Positions 1-12,400 of a DNA stretch of 64,000 nucleotides are shown here, piece after piece. Origin of the DNA: Agrostemma githago (taxonomy: Eukaryota > Streptophyta > Magnoliopsida > Caryophyllales > Caryophyllaceae); the NCBI GenBank assembly GCA_958450325.1, contig OY288242.1:65115562-65179561 (forward strand), read 5' to 3'. Position 1 is the stretch's first letter. Each line of letters begins with the position of its first letter. The notes beneath the pieces are model-generated. The model was not told the origin of the DNA and made no database searches. It saw only the letters and a program-made list of their open reading frames with translations. The translations under genes were made by a program, and so were the position numbers.

Positions 1-251
1 TTTTTTTTTGGTTTTTCAAATTTTTTTTTTTGGATTTTTTTTAGAATTTTTGAAAACACACAAATTCTCCCACAAACCTAAATGTCACAGTGTCCTTAAT
101 GTGACTCTACAGCATATATGACAAACAAATCCACAGCCAATCCTAAGGACAACTCGACCTAAGGGGAAGTAAAAAATCTAGGAAAGTAATAAAAACAGAA
201 ATAAAAAGGAAAGAACGTACCGTATATACAATGGTAGCTCCCCCAAACCGG

Positions 252-1760
252 CTAATCAGCCATCTCATCATCTCCACCGGTCCCAGATGGACCGGCTCCA
301 GTATCGCCCTGGCCTGAGCCGCCAGTACCACCCTGTTGACCCGACTGTCGCAAGTCCCTCAACCACTGTGCTTCTAGGCCGCCGTAGGTGTGGCCGTAGT
401 CCGGACCCCAAGCAGCTGGATCAACCCCATAATCGTGGAAAATACCACTAGTATCTCCCGGACCTCTCCAGTAAGACGGGTGCTGAGGCGTCGAGATTCC
501 TTGAGTAATCATGAACTCGTGGATCTCCCGGTTGACGATGCTCTGGTTAATCCACTCGTGTACCCGTCGATGGTGCTCGTAAACTGGATCATACATAAAC
601 GGATACGGGTGCGGAAACTCGGCACCCGGAGTCTGGAACGGGAAAGTCGGGGTGTGTGTGTGTGTGGCCCTGGGGGGCTCGGTCTCATCGGGTTCGGTCT
701 CTACACGAACCCTACGTCGAGGGGGTTGAACGCCCTCGTCAAAAATGAAGAGCTTCTCGGGAATGAGGTAGCTCGGCGGGTCGGGTGTGTCCTCGCCTGC
801 GGGAGTGGGTTGCAAGGCGAGGAGTGGTGGTAGGATTGTCCCTTCGACAACCGGAAGTTTCATCCAAATCTTGTCACGGACGCGCCACTTAAAGTCCGGG
901 GGATTGCCCCGAATCCACTTCAAAGTGGAGAAGAGGTAGCTACGGTCTAGCAAGAGGACTCGGTCGGTGAGACTCTCAAAAGTGACTGTTTCCCCAAAAC
1001 CCATAATATAGCGCTTTGCTAGCGCGGTGACAATGGCTCCACAACCGAGCGGTCCAGATCCACTGATCTGGCGCTCGATACCGACACAAATCATACCGGG
1101 TGCACTGAATGCCTTTAGGGATTTCCTAAAGGGGTTCAGGTAGTGTCCTAGAATCAACACCTCCAATGAGTGAAGTTTACTCATGTCGGAGCGTGGAAAA
1201 ACCACATGACTCAAAATCCGCAAGAAGAGGCGGATAGTAGGGTGTGGGATGGCATTGAGTGCCATAGCGGTGACACTTGCACGACGGTCCGAAAATAAGT
1301 GGAAGTAGGGAGGTGCTTTCGAACTCTCGGGTATGTCTAGGATGTCTTCATTCTGGTTAAAGGTAAGCCTGAGACACTCGGATAAGGCACTAAGGGGGAT
1401 GGATTGCTCCTCATTGTTCAACCGAAAGGATATCGTGTTATCTCGTCTATCAAACTCAAATGAACTTAAGAATTCTAAAGTGAGTACTCGGTAAGATAAC
1501 TCACGTAGTGTCCATAAGCCACCGAATCCGGTCATGGACAAGAGGTGCAATAATTGCTCGTTCAAACCGAGATCGATTGTAAATTGTGACGAGCAACACC
1601 GGGTAGCTTCCATCGACCTAGGTATCAATTCAACCAAACGAGCTCTCTAGGCCTCGTCCCTGCACACAATTTCTTCGTAGCCTGGCACAGGCTGAACAGC
1701 CGGCTGCCTTGCGTTCCTGTTCCTGTTGTTGTTTCGGGGTGGATTCCTTCTTCCTGCCAT
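252..1760 (-). pseudogene. ATHILA-family ORF downstream of pol, one amber stop
   Basis: The ATG at 1760-1758 opens a frame that runs to the stop at 254-252 and is broken only by a TAG at 1649-1647, early in the ORF (after about 37 codons). Downstream of the break, 461 residues are open. Phrases such as LTLEFLSSFEFDRRD, followed by IxFRLNNEEQ, match my memory of the Arabidopsis retrotransposon ORF-1 (ATHILA) family. The C-terminal 150 residues are rich in Pro, Gly, Thr and Gln. I see no clear signal peptide or membrane helix, so I would not call it an envelope protein on sequence alone. Its function in Athila elements is unknown. The amber codon sits where CAG (Gln) would fit, one C-to-T change away. 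Confidence 0.7.
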
Positions 1761-2702
1761 GACTATAGCATAATAACAAAACACAATCATACAAAAATCC
1801 CACAAGAATACCAAAATTTCGGCCAAAATCAGACCCCATACACAAAAATCGATTTTTGATCACAAAGTGGTGAAATTAACACAAAATCAAGCATGCAATG
1901 AGATTAATATATAACTAAGGATGAAATTATACCATAAAACTAAGAAAAGAAGCAAGAAAATCAAAAACCCGAAATATACCTTAAAAAGGGACGAAAGTGA
2001 CGAGAATAGGGGAGAAAGAGACGAAAATTTCAGAAATCAACACCAAGAAACACAAATAACCGCTCCCAATTGCAATTTAGAAGCAAAAATTGTGAAATTT
2101 GGTCAAGAATTGATGAAATAGGAGTGAATTGAGTGATTTGGGGGTTTAGGGTTCTTAAGACTAGTAAGGGGGGAGGATTTTAATTTGGAAACTGATTTGA
2201 GAAAAGGAGTGAGAAGCAAATAAAAGAGTTCGAAAAAAACCGGTTATGGACCCGGTTCAGGGGCACTCGACCGAGTGAATGACCCACTCGATCGAGTGAT
2301 CCCTTGAGAACTGGGCAGAACCACTCGGTCAGGGCACTCGACCGAGTGCATAGGCCACTCGGTCGAGTGATCCCATGAAAATTGAACAGAAGCACCTTCG
2401 TCAGGGCACTCGACCGAGTGCATAGGCCACTCGATCGAGTGACCACTGCACCTGCTACTCCTCGCCTTTTTATTCTTTAAATTGCTTCAAAATCCTGAAA
2501 TTAAATCAATTAAACCGTAAAATTCCCTCGTCCTCACTCGATAATTAATACTAACTCCCAATTAGATCTACCAAGCTAAAAAATAAAAAAAATAAAAAAA
2601 AAATGCGGAAAGGTTATTACACATTTATACAAGTGGTGCCGGGTTGCCTCCCGGTTAGCGCTGGTTTTTACGGTCCCGCTCGACCGGTTTACCTCAATTG
2701 GA
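1761..2702. other. Non-coding spacer of the retrotransposon
   Basis: Between the pol stop and the ATHILA ORF lies about 940 bp without a credible gene. It holds an A-rich run near 2581-2603 and a cluster of palindromes at 2264-2441 (separate entry). A splice acceptor for the downstream ORF may lie here but none is convincing. Confidence 0.5.
2264..2441. repeat. Paired 14-bp palindromes, CACTCGRYCGAGTG type (cluster 1)
   Basis: At least six copies of CACTCGACCGAGTG, CACTCGATCGAGTG or CACTCGGTCGAGTG occur here as pairs about 25 bp apart centre to centre, each pair followed by a similar spacer. Two of the three units also have a degenerate half copy (CACTCGGTCAGG or CTTCGTCAGG). The same motif recurs in the pol ORF and in the LTR. 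Confidence 0.85.
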
Positions 2703-5700
2703 TTAGGTGGAATCGAGAGTGTCGTTGAGGTCCATGGCCTCTATGACACCGACATATGCACCTTCGTGATAGAGCTTGAGGCGCTGACCGTTCACCTTGA
2801 ATATTTCGCCCTTGTCGGTAGTGAGTGTAACCGACCCGAATTTGTTCACTTCAGTTACCGTGAACGGTCCAGACCATCGGGATTTAAGTTTCCCGGGAAA
2901 GAGTCTAAGTCGGGAATTAAATAAAAGTACCTTATCGCCGACATGGAACTCTCGGGGGATGATGCGCTTATCATGCCATCTTTTGGTCCGCTCCTTATAA
3001 ATTCTCGCGCTATCATAAGCATGGAGACGGAATTCATCTAGTTCGTTCAATTGCATGAGGCGCTTCTCTCCGTCTAGTTTCGGATCGAGATTGAGCTCCT
3101 TTAAGGCCCACATAGCCTTGAACTCGAGCTCTACGGGTAGATGGCAAGCCTTGCCATAAACAAGCCTATACGGGGATGTCCCGATAGGAGTCTTGAATGC
3201 GGTCCGGTAAGCCCAAAGAGAGTCATCGAGTTTCGAACTCCAATCTTTTCTCGAGGTATGGACAACCTTCTCGAGAATAGACTTGATCTCACGGTTCGAG
3301 ATCTCGACTTGTCCACTAGTTTGTGGATGATAGGCTAGCCCGGTACGGTGGTGAACACCATATTTCTTCAATAGCTTAAAGGTGGTGGCATCCTTGAGAA
3401 TAGTGGGCCAATAAAAGCCCGATTGCATTACCTTCGCAAAGGTCTTTGAAGGACCGTGATGTCCACCATAAGGGGAGGAGTGGCATCTAGTGAGGATAGC
3501 ATGTACCTCACTCTCAGGAATACACCTCCTAAATAGGCCATCTGCACATTCTCGGAAAAGATACGGGTCGTCCCAAAAATACCTCTTCACATCATGTAGA
3601 AACCGCTTCTTTTGCTGATACTGAAGGTCGGGAGGTAGAGCACCTCCAACTAGAAAGTTGGCATAATCAGCAAACCATGGAGTGTCCATGGTAATAGCGA
3701 GCAAATGGTCATCGGGGAATGAATCGTCAATTGGGGCAAGATCCCCACCATCATATCTTAGCCGGGATAGGTGATCGGCTACGACATTCTCGGCCCCAGA
3801 CTTATCACGGATCTCCAAATCAAACTCCTGCAGTAATAGGATCCATCTAATAAGTCTCGGTTTGGCCTCCTTCTTCGCTAGAAGATACTTCAAGGCTGCA
3901 TGATCCGTATACACTATCACCTTCGAGCCAATGAGATAGGCCCGAAACTTGTCTAGAGCATAGATGATGGCCAATAACTCTTTCTCTGTGGTAGCATAAT
4001 TGATCTGCGCCATATCTAACGTCCGACTAGCATAGTAGATCGCATGTAAAGCCTTGTCTTTCCTTTGCCCGAGCACGGCTCCTACAGCGTAATCGCTAGC
4101 ATCGCACATAACCTCGAAAGGCAGCTCCCAATCGGGAGCTCGGATAATAGGTGCGGAAACAAGAGCCTGCTTAATCCTGTCAAAAGCTCGAGCACACTCG
4201 TCAGTAAAGACGAACGGGGCATCTTTGAGGAGCAGCTGAGTCAGAGGCTTGGCAATCTTGGAGAAATCTTGGATGAAACGGCGGTAAAAACCCGCGTGAC
4301 CAAGAAAACTCCGCACACCCTTAACATTAACGGGGTATGGTAATTGCTCAATCACCTCGACCTTCGCTTTATCCACTTGGATGCCACGTTCGGACACTAA
4401 ATGACCCAAAACGACTCCCTCGGTCACCATGAAGTGACACTTCTCCCAGTTTAAGACCAAATTGGTCTCCTCGCAACGTTGCAAGACCCGTGAAAGATTA
4501 AGTAAACATGCATTATAATCAGTGTCGTATACACTGAAGTCATCCATGAAGACTTCCATGACAGACTCGATAAGGTCCGAAAATATGGACATCATACAAC
4601 GTTGGAAAGTGGCCGGGGCATTACAAAGACCAAAAGGCATCCTTCGGTATACGAAGGTGCCGTAGGGACAGGTGAATGTTGTTTTCTCCTGGTCGTCCGG
4701 GTGAATTGGGATTTGGAAAAATCCCGAGTATCCATCTAAGTAACAAAAGTACTTATGGCAAGCAAGACGCTCTAGCATCTGGTCAATGAAGGGGAGTGGG
4801 AAATGGTCTTTCCTAGTAGCTACGTTCAGCTTACGGTAGTCAATACACATTCTCCATCCAGTCACTAATCGAGTAGAAATAAGTTTATTCCTCTCGTTCG
4901 TGATAACCGTGGTCCCACCCTTCTTAGGGACCACTTGGACTGGACTAACCCATTTAGAGTCGGAAATGGGATAGATAATGCCAGCATCTAGGAGTTTCAT
5001 AACCTCCTTCCTAACCACATCCTGCATGTTCGGGTTCAACCTACGTTGTCCCTGAATGGATGGTCTATGGTCCCCCTCTAAGTGAATGCGATGCATGCAA
5101 AACTCGGGACTAATACCGCATAGGTCATCAATACTGTACCCAATAGCCTTCTTATGTCGTCGTAAGATGACTAACAACTCCGAAAGTTGGATATCTGTGA
5201 GTGCAGCGTTGACAATTACGGGGTTTAGACCCTTATCATCTAAGAATGCATATTTCAGATTCGGGGGAAGGGGTTTTAGTTCAGGTTTACTTACCTCGAC
5301 TTCCTTTTTAGGGGTGCCGAGACTGTATACCTTCTCGATAGTGCCCTCCTTTCCGTTCAGCATGCGTTCCAGCTCGTCCACTTTCGTGCTCCATGATCTC
5401 TTCTCGGCATCAGCATCGCCGGATGTCAGCAATTTCTCCAAAGGGTCCCTGTCAAGATAATCGTCAATATAGCTTTCTATTTCCAAATCAATGACATCTA
5501 TACTATAACAGGACTCCTCTATCATGGGCTTCCTAAGAGCATGATCGAGACTAAAAGTCACGGTGTCATCTCCTACGGAGAGTGTGAGCTTCCCATTTTT
5601 GACATCGATGATCGCCCCCGCCGAGTGTAGGAAAGGGCGACCGAGGATAATAGGTATTATGGCGTCCTCAGCCATGTCTAAGACGACAAAGTCTACGGGA

Positions 5701-8299
5701 ATAAAGAATTTCCCCACTTGGACCGGAACATCCTCTAAAACACCTAAAGGATATTTGACCGATCGATCAGCCATCTGCAGAGTCATATTAGTACATTTTA
5801 AAACACCCATATTCAATTTCTGACAAATAGAATACGGCATGACACTGACGCTAGCTCCAAAGTCACACAGGGCCTTATCGATAGCTAATGTCCCTATAGT
5901 ACAAGGGATAGAAAAACTCCCTGGATCCTTGAGCTTGGGCGGAGTACGACTCTGTAGTAGCGCGCTGCATTCCTCTGTGAAAGCAATTTTCTCAGTTTCA
6001 CTAAAAGACCGCTTACGAGTTAGTATTTCTTTCATAAATTTCGCGTAAGCAGGAACTTGAGTGATCAAATCAGTAAAAGGAACACTTACCTGCAGATTCT
6101 TGACGACTTCCATAAACTTACCGAACTGTTGATCAAGCTTTGTCTTACGCTGTCGATGGCGAAATGGAAGTATGATCGGGATTGCAGGCTCCTTGACTTG
6201 AGACGAGGATGCTTGAGAAGAATTAGCATCCTTAATTGAGACCTGGGGATGAAAAGTAGAAGAGTCAGGTGTTACGGTTTTCACTCGATCGAGTTCAGGC
6301 TGACTCGGTCGAGTTTCATTATACTCGACCGAGTCACCTAACAGCACTCGATCGAGTGGTATCACTGGGAGGCTACTGATCGATTCTTGAGGGTCTACTC
6401 GATCGAGTGGGATGACACCACTCGGTCGAGTGACTCCCAACTCGATCGAGTTAGGTGTGACTCGGTCGAGTTGACTACGTGACTGCTCTCTGGTTGGTTT
6501 TTGGGGGTCTACTCGATCGAGTGAGGTGGTGTTACTCGATCGAGTGACCTCCATCCGTGGCCTGCCACGTGCTTCTTCTTTTAGCTCTTGCTTCTCCAAC
6601 TCCGTCTCATCAACCACAACATACTCCTCGGGCATCTTCGAACTGTCGTAATGGGTTCCGCTTCTCAATGTGATCGCATTGGCTTGCTCATGTGATTGCT
6701 CGCCTTGAGGAGGTAGACTACCCTGTGGCCTAACTTGCTTTTGGGTGGCAAGTTGTGCTACTTGGGTGTCTAGGATCTTGTTATGTGCAAGTATCTGGTT
6801 GACTTGGGTTTCTAGCTTATTATGACTTTGAATACCTTGCATCAATAAAGCTTTGATCTCCGCATACTCGGTGTAGGTTGGAGCTTGAGCTTGGGCTTGG
6901 TTTTGGTTTTATGGGACCGGCTGAAAATGTTGTTGGTTCCCCCACCCTTGTTGGTTACCCCAAGGTTGGTTACCCCAAGGTTGGTTATTGCCCCATTGTT
7001 GGTTCCCCCAATTTTGTTGGTTACCCCAATTTTGTTGCCCTCCTTGGAATTGTTGTCGGTTATTGTTATGGCTTTGGGAGGGTCGGTTATGGGGTGCTAC
7101 ATATGGGACGGTTTTGTTACCGCCGGGTGGTGGTGGGTTAAGCACGTTTTGACTCCTATAAGACAACAACGACTTGTCTTAGCCCGGTTGGTTCATGTAA
7201 GGGAGGTGTGGTCTCATGGATTGGAATGCGTTCGCCGTTTCCAAACTCACACACTCTTGGGCATAATGACCCGTATTCCCACAATTCTCACAAACAACCT
7301 CGGACATTGCATTAACTTGGTACATACCGCCTTGTTGTTGTTGATTTTGGGTTCTAGCAAGCTCCATGGAATCAAGCCGTTTAGTTAAAGCGGCTAGGTG
7401 GCTAACTATGGCATTTGATGACTCGGAGTCACCACTATTTCCCCGGGTGTTACCTCGTGGATTTCCTCAACGTGAGTGATGAGTAGCCATATCTTCAATC
7501 AATTTCCATGCTTTATCATCATCAACGTTGTTTTGGAACCTGCCATTAGCAGTAGAATCGAGCGTAGCTCGGCAATCGTCATATAAACCATTATAGAATT
7601 GATTGCACAAAAACCATACCTCGAATCCGTGATGTGGACACTCCTTGACTAGCTTTTTAAACCTTACCCACGCCTCGTGGATATTCTCGTGAGATGTCTG
7701 TCGGAAGTTAGTAATCTGACTCCTCAACATGTTGGTCTTCTGCGGCGTGTAGTAGTGCTTATAAAAGGCTAAGGCTAGGGAGTTCCAATCTGTGATTCCC
7801 TCAGAAACGCGGTCTAAATCCGTGATCCAGTCTCTTGCGTTATCGCGTAGGGAGAACATGAATAGCATCTCACTCCCGCAGGGAGTGGTATAGTTAAGCA
7901 ATAATCGGTGAAGAGCTTCATGTGCTTCGCTGGGTCTTCATCGGGGCCTCCACCGAATTGATTTCGCTCCACCAATGTAATAAAGGCGGGGCGAATCTCG
8001 AACGTACCCGTAGTGGCGGTGGGCCTCTTCAACGGTTTCGGTAGGGCACTTTGCTCCGGCTCGGAATGGCTAGCAAGTTTGGGAGTCATCTTGACTAGCG
8101 GTGTCTCGGGGGCAGTAGTGGAATTATCCTCTTCAAATGACAGTGCTTCGGATATGTGCTCGTCGTCCGAATGTTCCACTGATTCTGATCTTTCTGTCTC
8201 AGCAATCTCCTTGTAGAATTTCCTAGACCTGCGGAGAGTTCTCTTTGGTTCAGGATCGAATGGTGGTATGTAGCCTGAAATTCGAGAGGACCTGGGCAT
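2703..8299 (-). pseudogene. Athila-like gag-pol polyprotein, decayed
   Basis: The ATG at 8299-8297 starts gag (about 161 residues) before a frameshift near 7880. From 7901 to 2703 everything lies in one frame, interrupted by TGA at 7469-7467, TAA near 7178 and TAA near 6908. The order is capsid (SLRDNARDWITDLDRV), CCHC zinc knuckle CENCGNTGHYAQEC (about 7280), Gln/Asn/Trp-rich linker, aspartic protease with DFGASVSVMP (about 5850), reverse transcriptase with the catalytic FMDDF (about 4545), RNase H (DASDYAVGAVLGQ; TEKELLAI; YTDHAALK), integrase zinc-finger region (HSSPYGGHHGPSKT, about 3470) and integrase C-terminus. Between DATTF and KLLKKYG (about 3390) the catalytic integrase core is missing, with both conserved aspartates. 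The linker before protease (6546-6282) contains ten palindromic motifs read as LDRV and TRPSG repeats. Confidence 0.9.
6282..6546. repeat. Palindromic CTCGRYCGAG motifs inside the pol ORF (cluster 2)
   Basis: Ten copies of the CTCGATCGAG, CTCGGTCGAG or CTCGACCGAG core lie in 265 bp of coding sequence between gag and protease. The protein read-through is a string of LDRV, TRPSG and SIELG blocks. A motif shared by coding, spacer and LTR sequence of one element suggests selection or spread at DNA level rather than protein level. Confidence 0.85.
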
Positions 8300-8409
8300 A
8301 CGAGGAAACTACATGAGAAATGTGAGAAACGGTCTCAAGGAACTGAAGTTCCTCGAGACAAGCAATCAAAAGGCTAAAACACAAAACAAGTAAATAAATA
8401 ACACCGTCT

Positions 8410-8426
8410 CCCCGGCAACGGCGCCA
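8410..8426 (-). other. Primer binding site complementary to tRNA-Asp
   Basis: The plus strand reads CCCCGGCAACGGCGCCA, which is the 3' end of plant tRNA-Asp(GTC) including the terminal CCA as I remember it. The minus strand, the element's sense strand, is therefore a perfect 17-nt primer site. It sits 5 bp from the inferred LTR end. Confidence 0.85.
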
Positions 8427-8431
8427 AAATT

Positions 8432-9409
8432 TGACAGGGGTAGTCGTATCCCTAATCAAAGATACCCTAAGGTCCACTAACTAATGTAGATAGTGAAGTA
8501 GGGGTCGAACCACCAGGAGACGGGACTCAATTACTTGTTCTAAGGTCTAGACTAAAGATTACGGGTCACTGTTTTTCTGTTGTTAAGTGGACTGACAACT
8601 AACTGCTATAAAGTAAATCAATAATAAAAAGGTCTAGGGTCTCAGGTTCACAATGAATATCAATCGGGTCAGGGAGTCAACTAACAGGTCAATAATCGAA
8701 CTGTCTAAGGTGTAGGTCCGGTCGGTACTACTACAAACTTTAGAACTAAACTTAACCTGCGGTCGCTAGAATTAAGCTAGTCTACCCAAAATGTCGTGAC
8801 CTAATTAGTCCTTAACCCGGTCGGCGAAAAGTCCTAATTGTGATACTAACTAATTAATCCTGGCCAGTAATTAATCAATTAGAATTAAAACAACATTCAG
8901 GCGATAGTTCATATGATCAGAGACAAGTCAATTTTCTATAACCCAATTAACACCCATCGATCCCCTTCCTCCTCCAACTGATTTCTAATAAGCTAAATCA
9001 GTTGGACCTACAAAACAGGGCCATAATTCTAATAAGCTAAAATCTGATCCGCGGCCTGGGTATAACAAACTCGATCGAGTGCACGCAATGCCACTCGATC
9101 GAGTGGATGCGTGAATGCTTTAGCTTGAGTTTGAATATGAGGCACTCGATCGAGTGCCTAGCACCACTCGATCGAGTGGGTGCTGCTGAGCTCGTGATTG
9201 AGGTATTCATTTGCTTCTCGGCTTTTTCGTTTTCTTCCTTGTCCTTCGTCCTCGTCTCGGTTATCTGAGCTATCACTCCTAAATATGTTCGAAATTGCAC
9301 TTAACCTGCAAAATAGCATGAGAACCGACAGTATCGACTTTCTAATAGAAATCGACATTAAACATATAATTATGGAAGAAGAAAAGCTTAAAAACGGTTG
9401 TCGGGGACA
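8432..9409 (-). repeat. 5' LTR of the Athila-like element
   Basis: The inner edge is set by the primer site and by TGACAGGGG at 8432 on the plus strand. The outer edge is inferred from ...CGGGGACA at 9409, so the sense strand starts TGTCCCCG and ends CCCCTGTCA. Length is about 978 bp. Satellite sequence begins within 20 bp beyond the outer edge, consistent with insertion into the satellite. No second LTR copy is in the window to confirm the limits. Confidence 0.6.
9069..9178. repeat. Paired palindromes in the LTR (cluster 3)
   Basis: Four copies of ACTCGATCGAGTG are arranged as two pairs about 25 bp apart centre to centre. The pairs resemble those in the spacer at 2264-2441 and in a different LTR at 38213-38390. 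Confidence 0.85.
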
Positions 9410-9424
9410 ATAAAATATGATATA

Positions 9425-12400
9425 AAATACGTTGATCATTCGGAGCCCAGAAAAAAAAAGAGAGGCTAAATGTTGTACGGAGTTTTAATCGGGTCAGTAG
9501 AAATGTCAACACAAAATATGAGAAGCATCAAAGAATGTTTAGAGGTTCCGGTATGTGCTGAACCATCCTTACTTGAAAATCGATTTATCGTGTAAAAGCA
9601 ACTTATACTTGTCGTTTGGACGTGAAATCGGGCATAGTATATTCTGATGACACCCTAGTCACGTGGTATGAAAATTAGGTTTATATAAAATATGACTTAA
9701 TATGAGCTCCCGAGCCGCTCGATTTTTATAATGTATAATACTCCCTCCCATCCAAATCATCCTTGACATAGGATTTTTCATCTTTTTTAAGAAAAGTAGT
9801 AAAAGTGAGGGTACTATTGGTAAATCAAACAGTGTTGTGGGTCGACCAAATTTAAAGTAAGGAAAAAGTAGTTGCATTTTGTGTAAATAGAGGAAGGATA
9901 TATGAGGATTATAAGGTAAAGTCTTTTGTCAAAAGGGAAATGTAAAGAATTGATTGGATTGTCCATTTATAATAAGTGTAAAGAATTGAAAGATGGGAGG
10001 GTATACACGTTTTTCAGAATTTCAGGGCCCGGAAATGAACGGCTGAAATTTTTACGGACTTTAATCGAGTCAGTAGAAACGTCCACACAAAATATGATGA
10101 ACAATGGAGAACGTTTTAGGGTTCCGGTATGTGTTAAACTACCCATAATTGAAAATTTGATTTATTGTGTAAAAGAGACTTATTCTTGTCCTTTGTGCAT
10201 GAAATCAGGCAGGATATATATCCCGAATACACCTTAGTTATGTGGTATTATAATCAGGCTAATTTAAAACATGGCTCGATATGATAATCATGGTTAGGTG
10301 GTATTATAAACATGGCTAATTTACGTGTTATGATAATCATGGCTCGATGTGAGCTCGCGAGCAGTTCGATTTGTACTGTGTAATACACGTTTTTCTGAGC
10401 TTCGTGGCCAGGGAAAAAAATCCTAAAAATTGTAAGGATATTTCATTGGGTTGGTAAGAACGTCCACACAAAATATGAGAAGCACCGGAGAACGTTTGGG
10501 GGTTCCGGTATGTGTTATTAGAAATCAGTTTATCGTGTAAAGGCGACCTATACTTGTCGTTTGGATGTGAAATTAGACATTGTATATCATGAGAACACCC
10601 TAGCCATGTGGTATGAGAATCATTTAATTTGAAACGTGACTCGATATGAACTCCTGAGCAGGTCAATTTGTAGTGTATAATTACACGTTTTTTTAGAGTT
10701 TTTGGGCCCAGAGAAAAAAATGGCTTAAAATTTTATAGAGTTTTCATCTATATCAGCAGGAACGTCCACACAAAATATGTGGACCAACGGAGAACGTTTG
10801 GCGGTTCCGGTATTTACTAAACCGCTCCCACCATAAATCAATTTATTGTGTAAAAGTGACCTATACTTGTCATTTTGGGCGTGAAATCAGACGGGGTGTA
10901 TCCTAAACAAACCATAGTCGAATGGTATAAAAATTAGGTTGATTTGAATCGTGACTCGATATGAGCTCACAAGCAGCTTGATTTGTAGTGTATAGTACAC
11001 ATTTTTTCAGAGATTCGGGGACCAAAGAAAAAATGGCTGAAAATTGTACAGGGTTTTAATCGGGTCAGTAGGAGCGTCAACACAAAATATGAGAAGCATC
11101 GGAAAACATTTTGGGTTCCAGTATGTGTTAAACCATCTCTACTAGAAAATCGGTTATTGTGTAAAAGCGACCTATACTTGTCGTTTGGACGTGAAATTGG
11201 GCATGGTATATCCTGATGACACCCAATCACGTGGTATGAAAATCAATTAGGCTGATTTGAAATGTGACTCGATATGAGCTCCTGAGCCGCACGATTTGTA
11301 GTGTATAATATACGTTTTTCAGAGTTTTGAGGTAGGGAGAAAAAAAGGGTGGAATTTTAATGGAGTTTCATCGGGTCGGTAGAAACGTCCACACAAAATA
11401 TGAGGAGCAACATAGAACGTTTTAGGGTTCGGAATGCGTTAAACTACCCGTAATAGAAATTTGGTTTTTTTTGTATAAAAGCAATTTATTCTTGTCCTTT
11501 GAGCATGTAATCCAGTAGGGTACATCCTGATGACACCATAGTGATCACGTGGTATGAAAATCAGGTTGATTTGAAATGTGACTCGATATGAGCTCACGAG
11601 CTGCTCTACTTGTAATGTATAATACACATTTTTTAGACGTTCGCGTCCTAGAAAAAAAATGGCTGAAAATTGTACAGAGTTTTCATCGGGTGGGTAGGAA
11701 CATTCACACAAAATATGAGAAGTATCGGAGAACGTTTGAGTGTTCTGGTATGTGTTAAATCACTCATACCAGAAAATCTATTTATCCAGTAAAGGCGACC
11801 TACACTTGTCGTTTGGGTGTGAAATCGGGCAGGGTATATTCTCAAGACCCCTAGTCAAGTGGTAGGAAAATCAGGTTTATTTGAAACGTGTCTCGATATG
11901 AGCTCACGAGCAGATTTATTTGTAGTGTATAATAAACGTTTTCTAGAGCTTCGGGGCCCCGAAAAAAATAAATGGAAATTTTACGTAGTTTTAATCGGGT
12001 GGATAGAAACATCCACCCAAAATATAAGGAGCATCGGAGAATGTTTGGGGTTCCGGTATGTGATAAATGACCCTTACCAGAAAAATTGTTTATTGTGTCA
12101 ACGTGAATATACTTGTCGTTTAGGCGTGAAATCGGGCCTGGTATATCCTTAAGACACCTTAGCCGCATGGTTTGAAAATCAGGTTGATTTGAAATGTGAC
12201 TTGACATGAGGTCACGAGTAACTCAATTTATAGTGTTATAATACACGTTATTCCGAGGTTCGAGACCCAGAAAAAATGCTGAAAATTGAACATAATTTTC
12301 ATCGGATCGGTAGTACGTTAATACAAACTTAAATTATGAGAAGCATTAAAGAATGTTTGGGGGTTCGGGTATGTCTTAAACCACCCTTACCAGAAAATCT

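Larger units (their letters stand above)
1..9409 (-). mobile_element. Athila-like Ty3/gypsy LTR retrotransposon (3' LTR outside window)
   Basis: Read on the minus strand the order is 5' LTR (9409-8432), a primer binding site complementary to plant tRNA-Asp (8426-8410), gag, protease, reverse transcriptase, RNase H and integrase (8299-2703), a spacer of about 940 bp, then an extra ORF (1760-252) in the place where Athila elements carry their ATHILA or envelope-like ORF. The tRNA-Asp primer site plus the extra downstream ORF are the known marks of the Athila lineage. The first 250 bases of the window are A/T-rich sequence downstream of the extra ORF; I see no LTR copy there, so the 3' LTR must lie beyond the window edge. 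The element is dead: frameshift, several stops and an integrase deletion. Confidence 0.85.

Noticed and set aside
390..833. Plus-strand ORF of 147 codons
   Set aside because: It is the antisense shadow of the ATHILA ORF and has no family match.
252..1760. Retroviral envelope gene
   Set aside because: Position fits, but no signal peptide, membrane segment or cleavage site is visible; ATHILA ORF is the safer name.
3141..6239. Several plus-strand ORFs of 60-124 codons
   Set aside because: All lie antisense to the gag-pol ORF and show no family motif.
9926..10237. 103-codon ORF across MITE and satellite
   Set aside because: It crosses a MITE border into satellite monomers, so it is a chance frame.
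11859..12152. Satellite ORFs on both strands
   Set aside because: Monomers diverge by indels and stops; no frame is kept from copy to copy.
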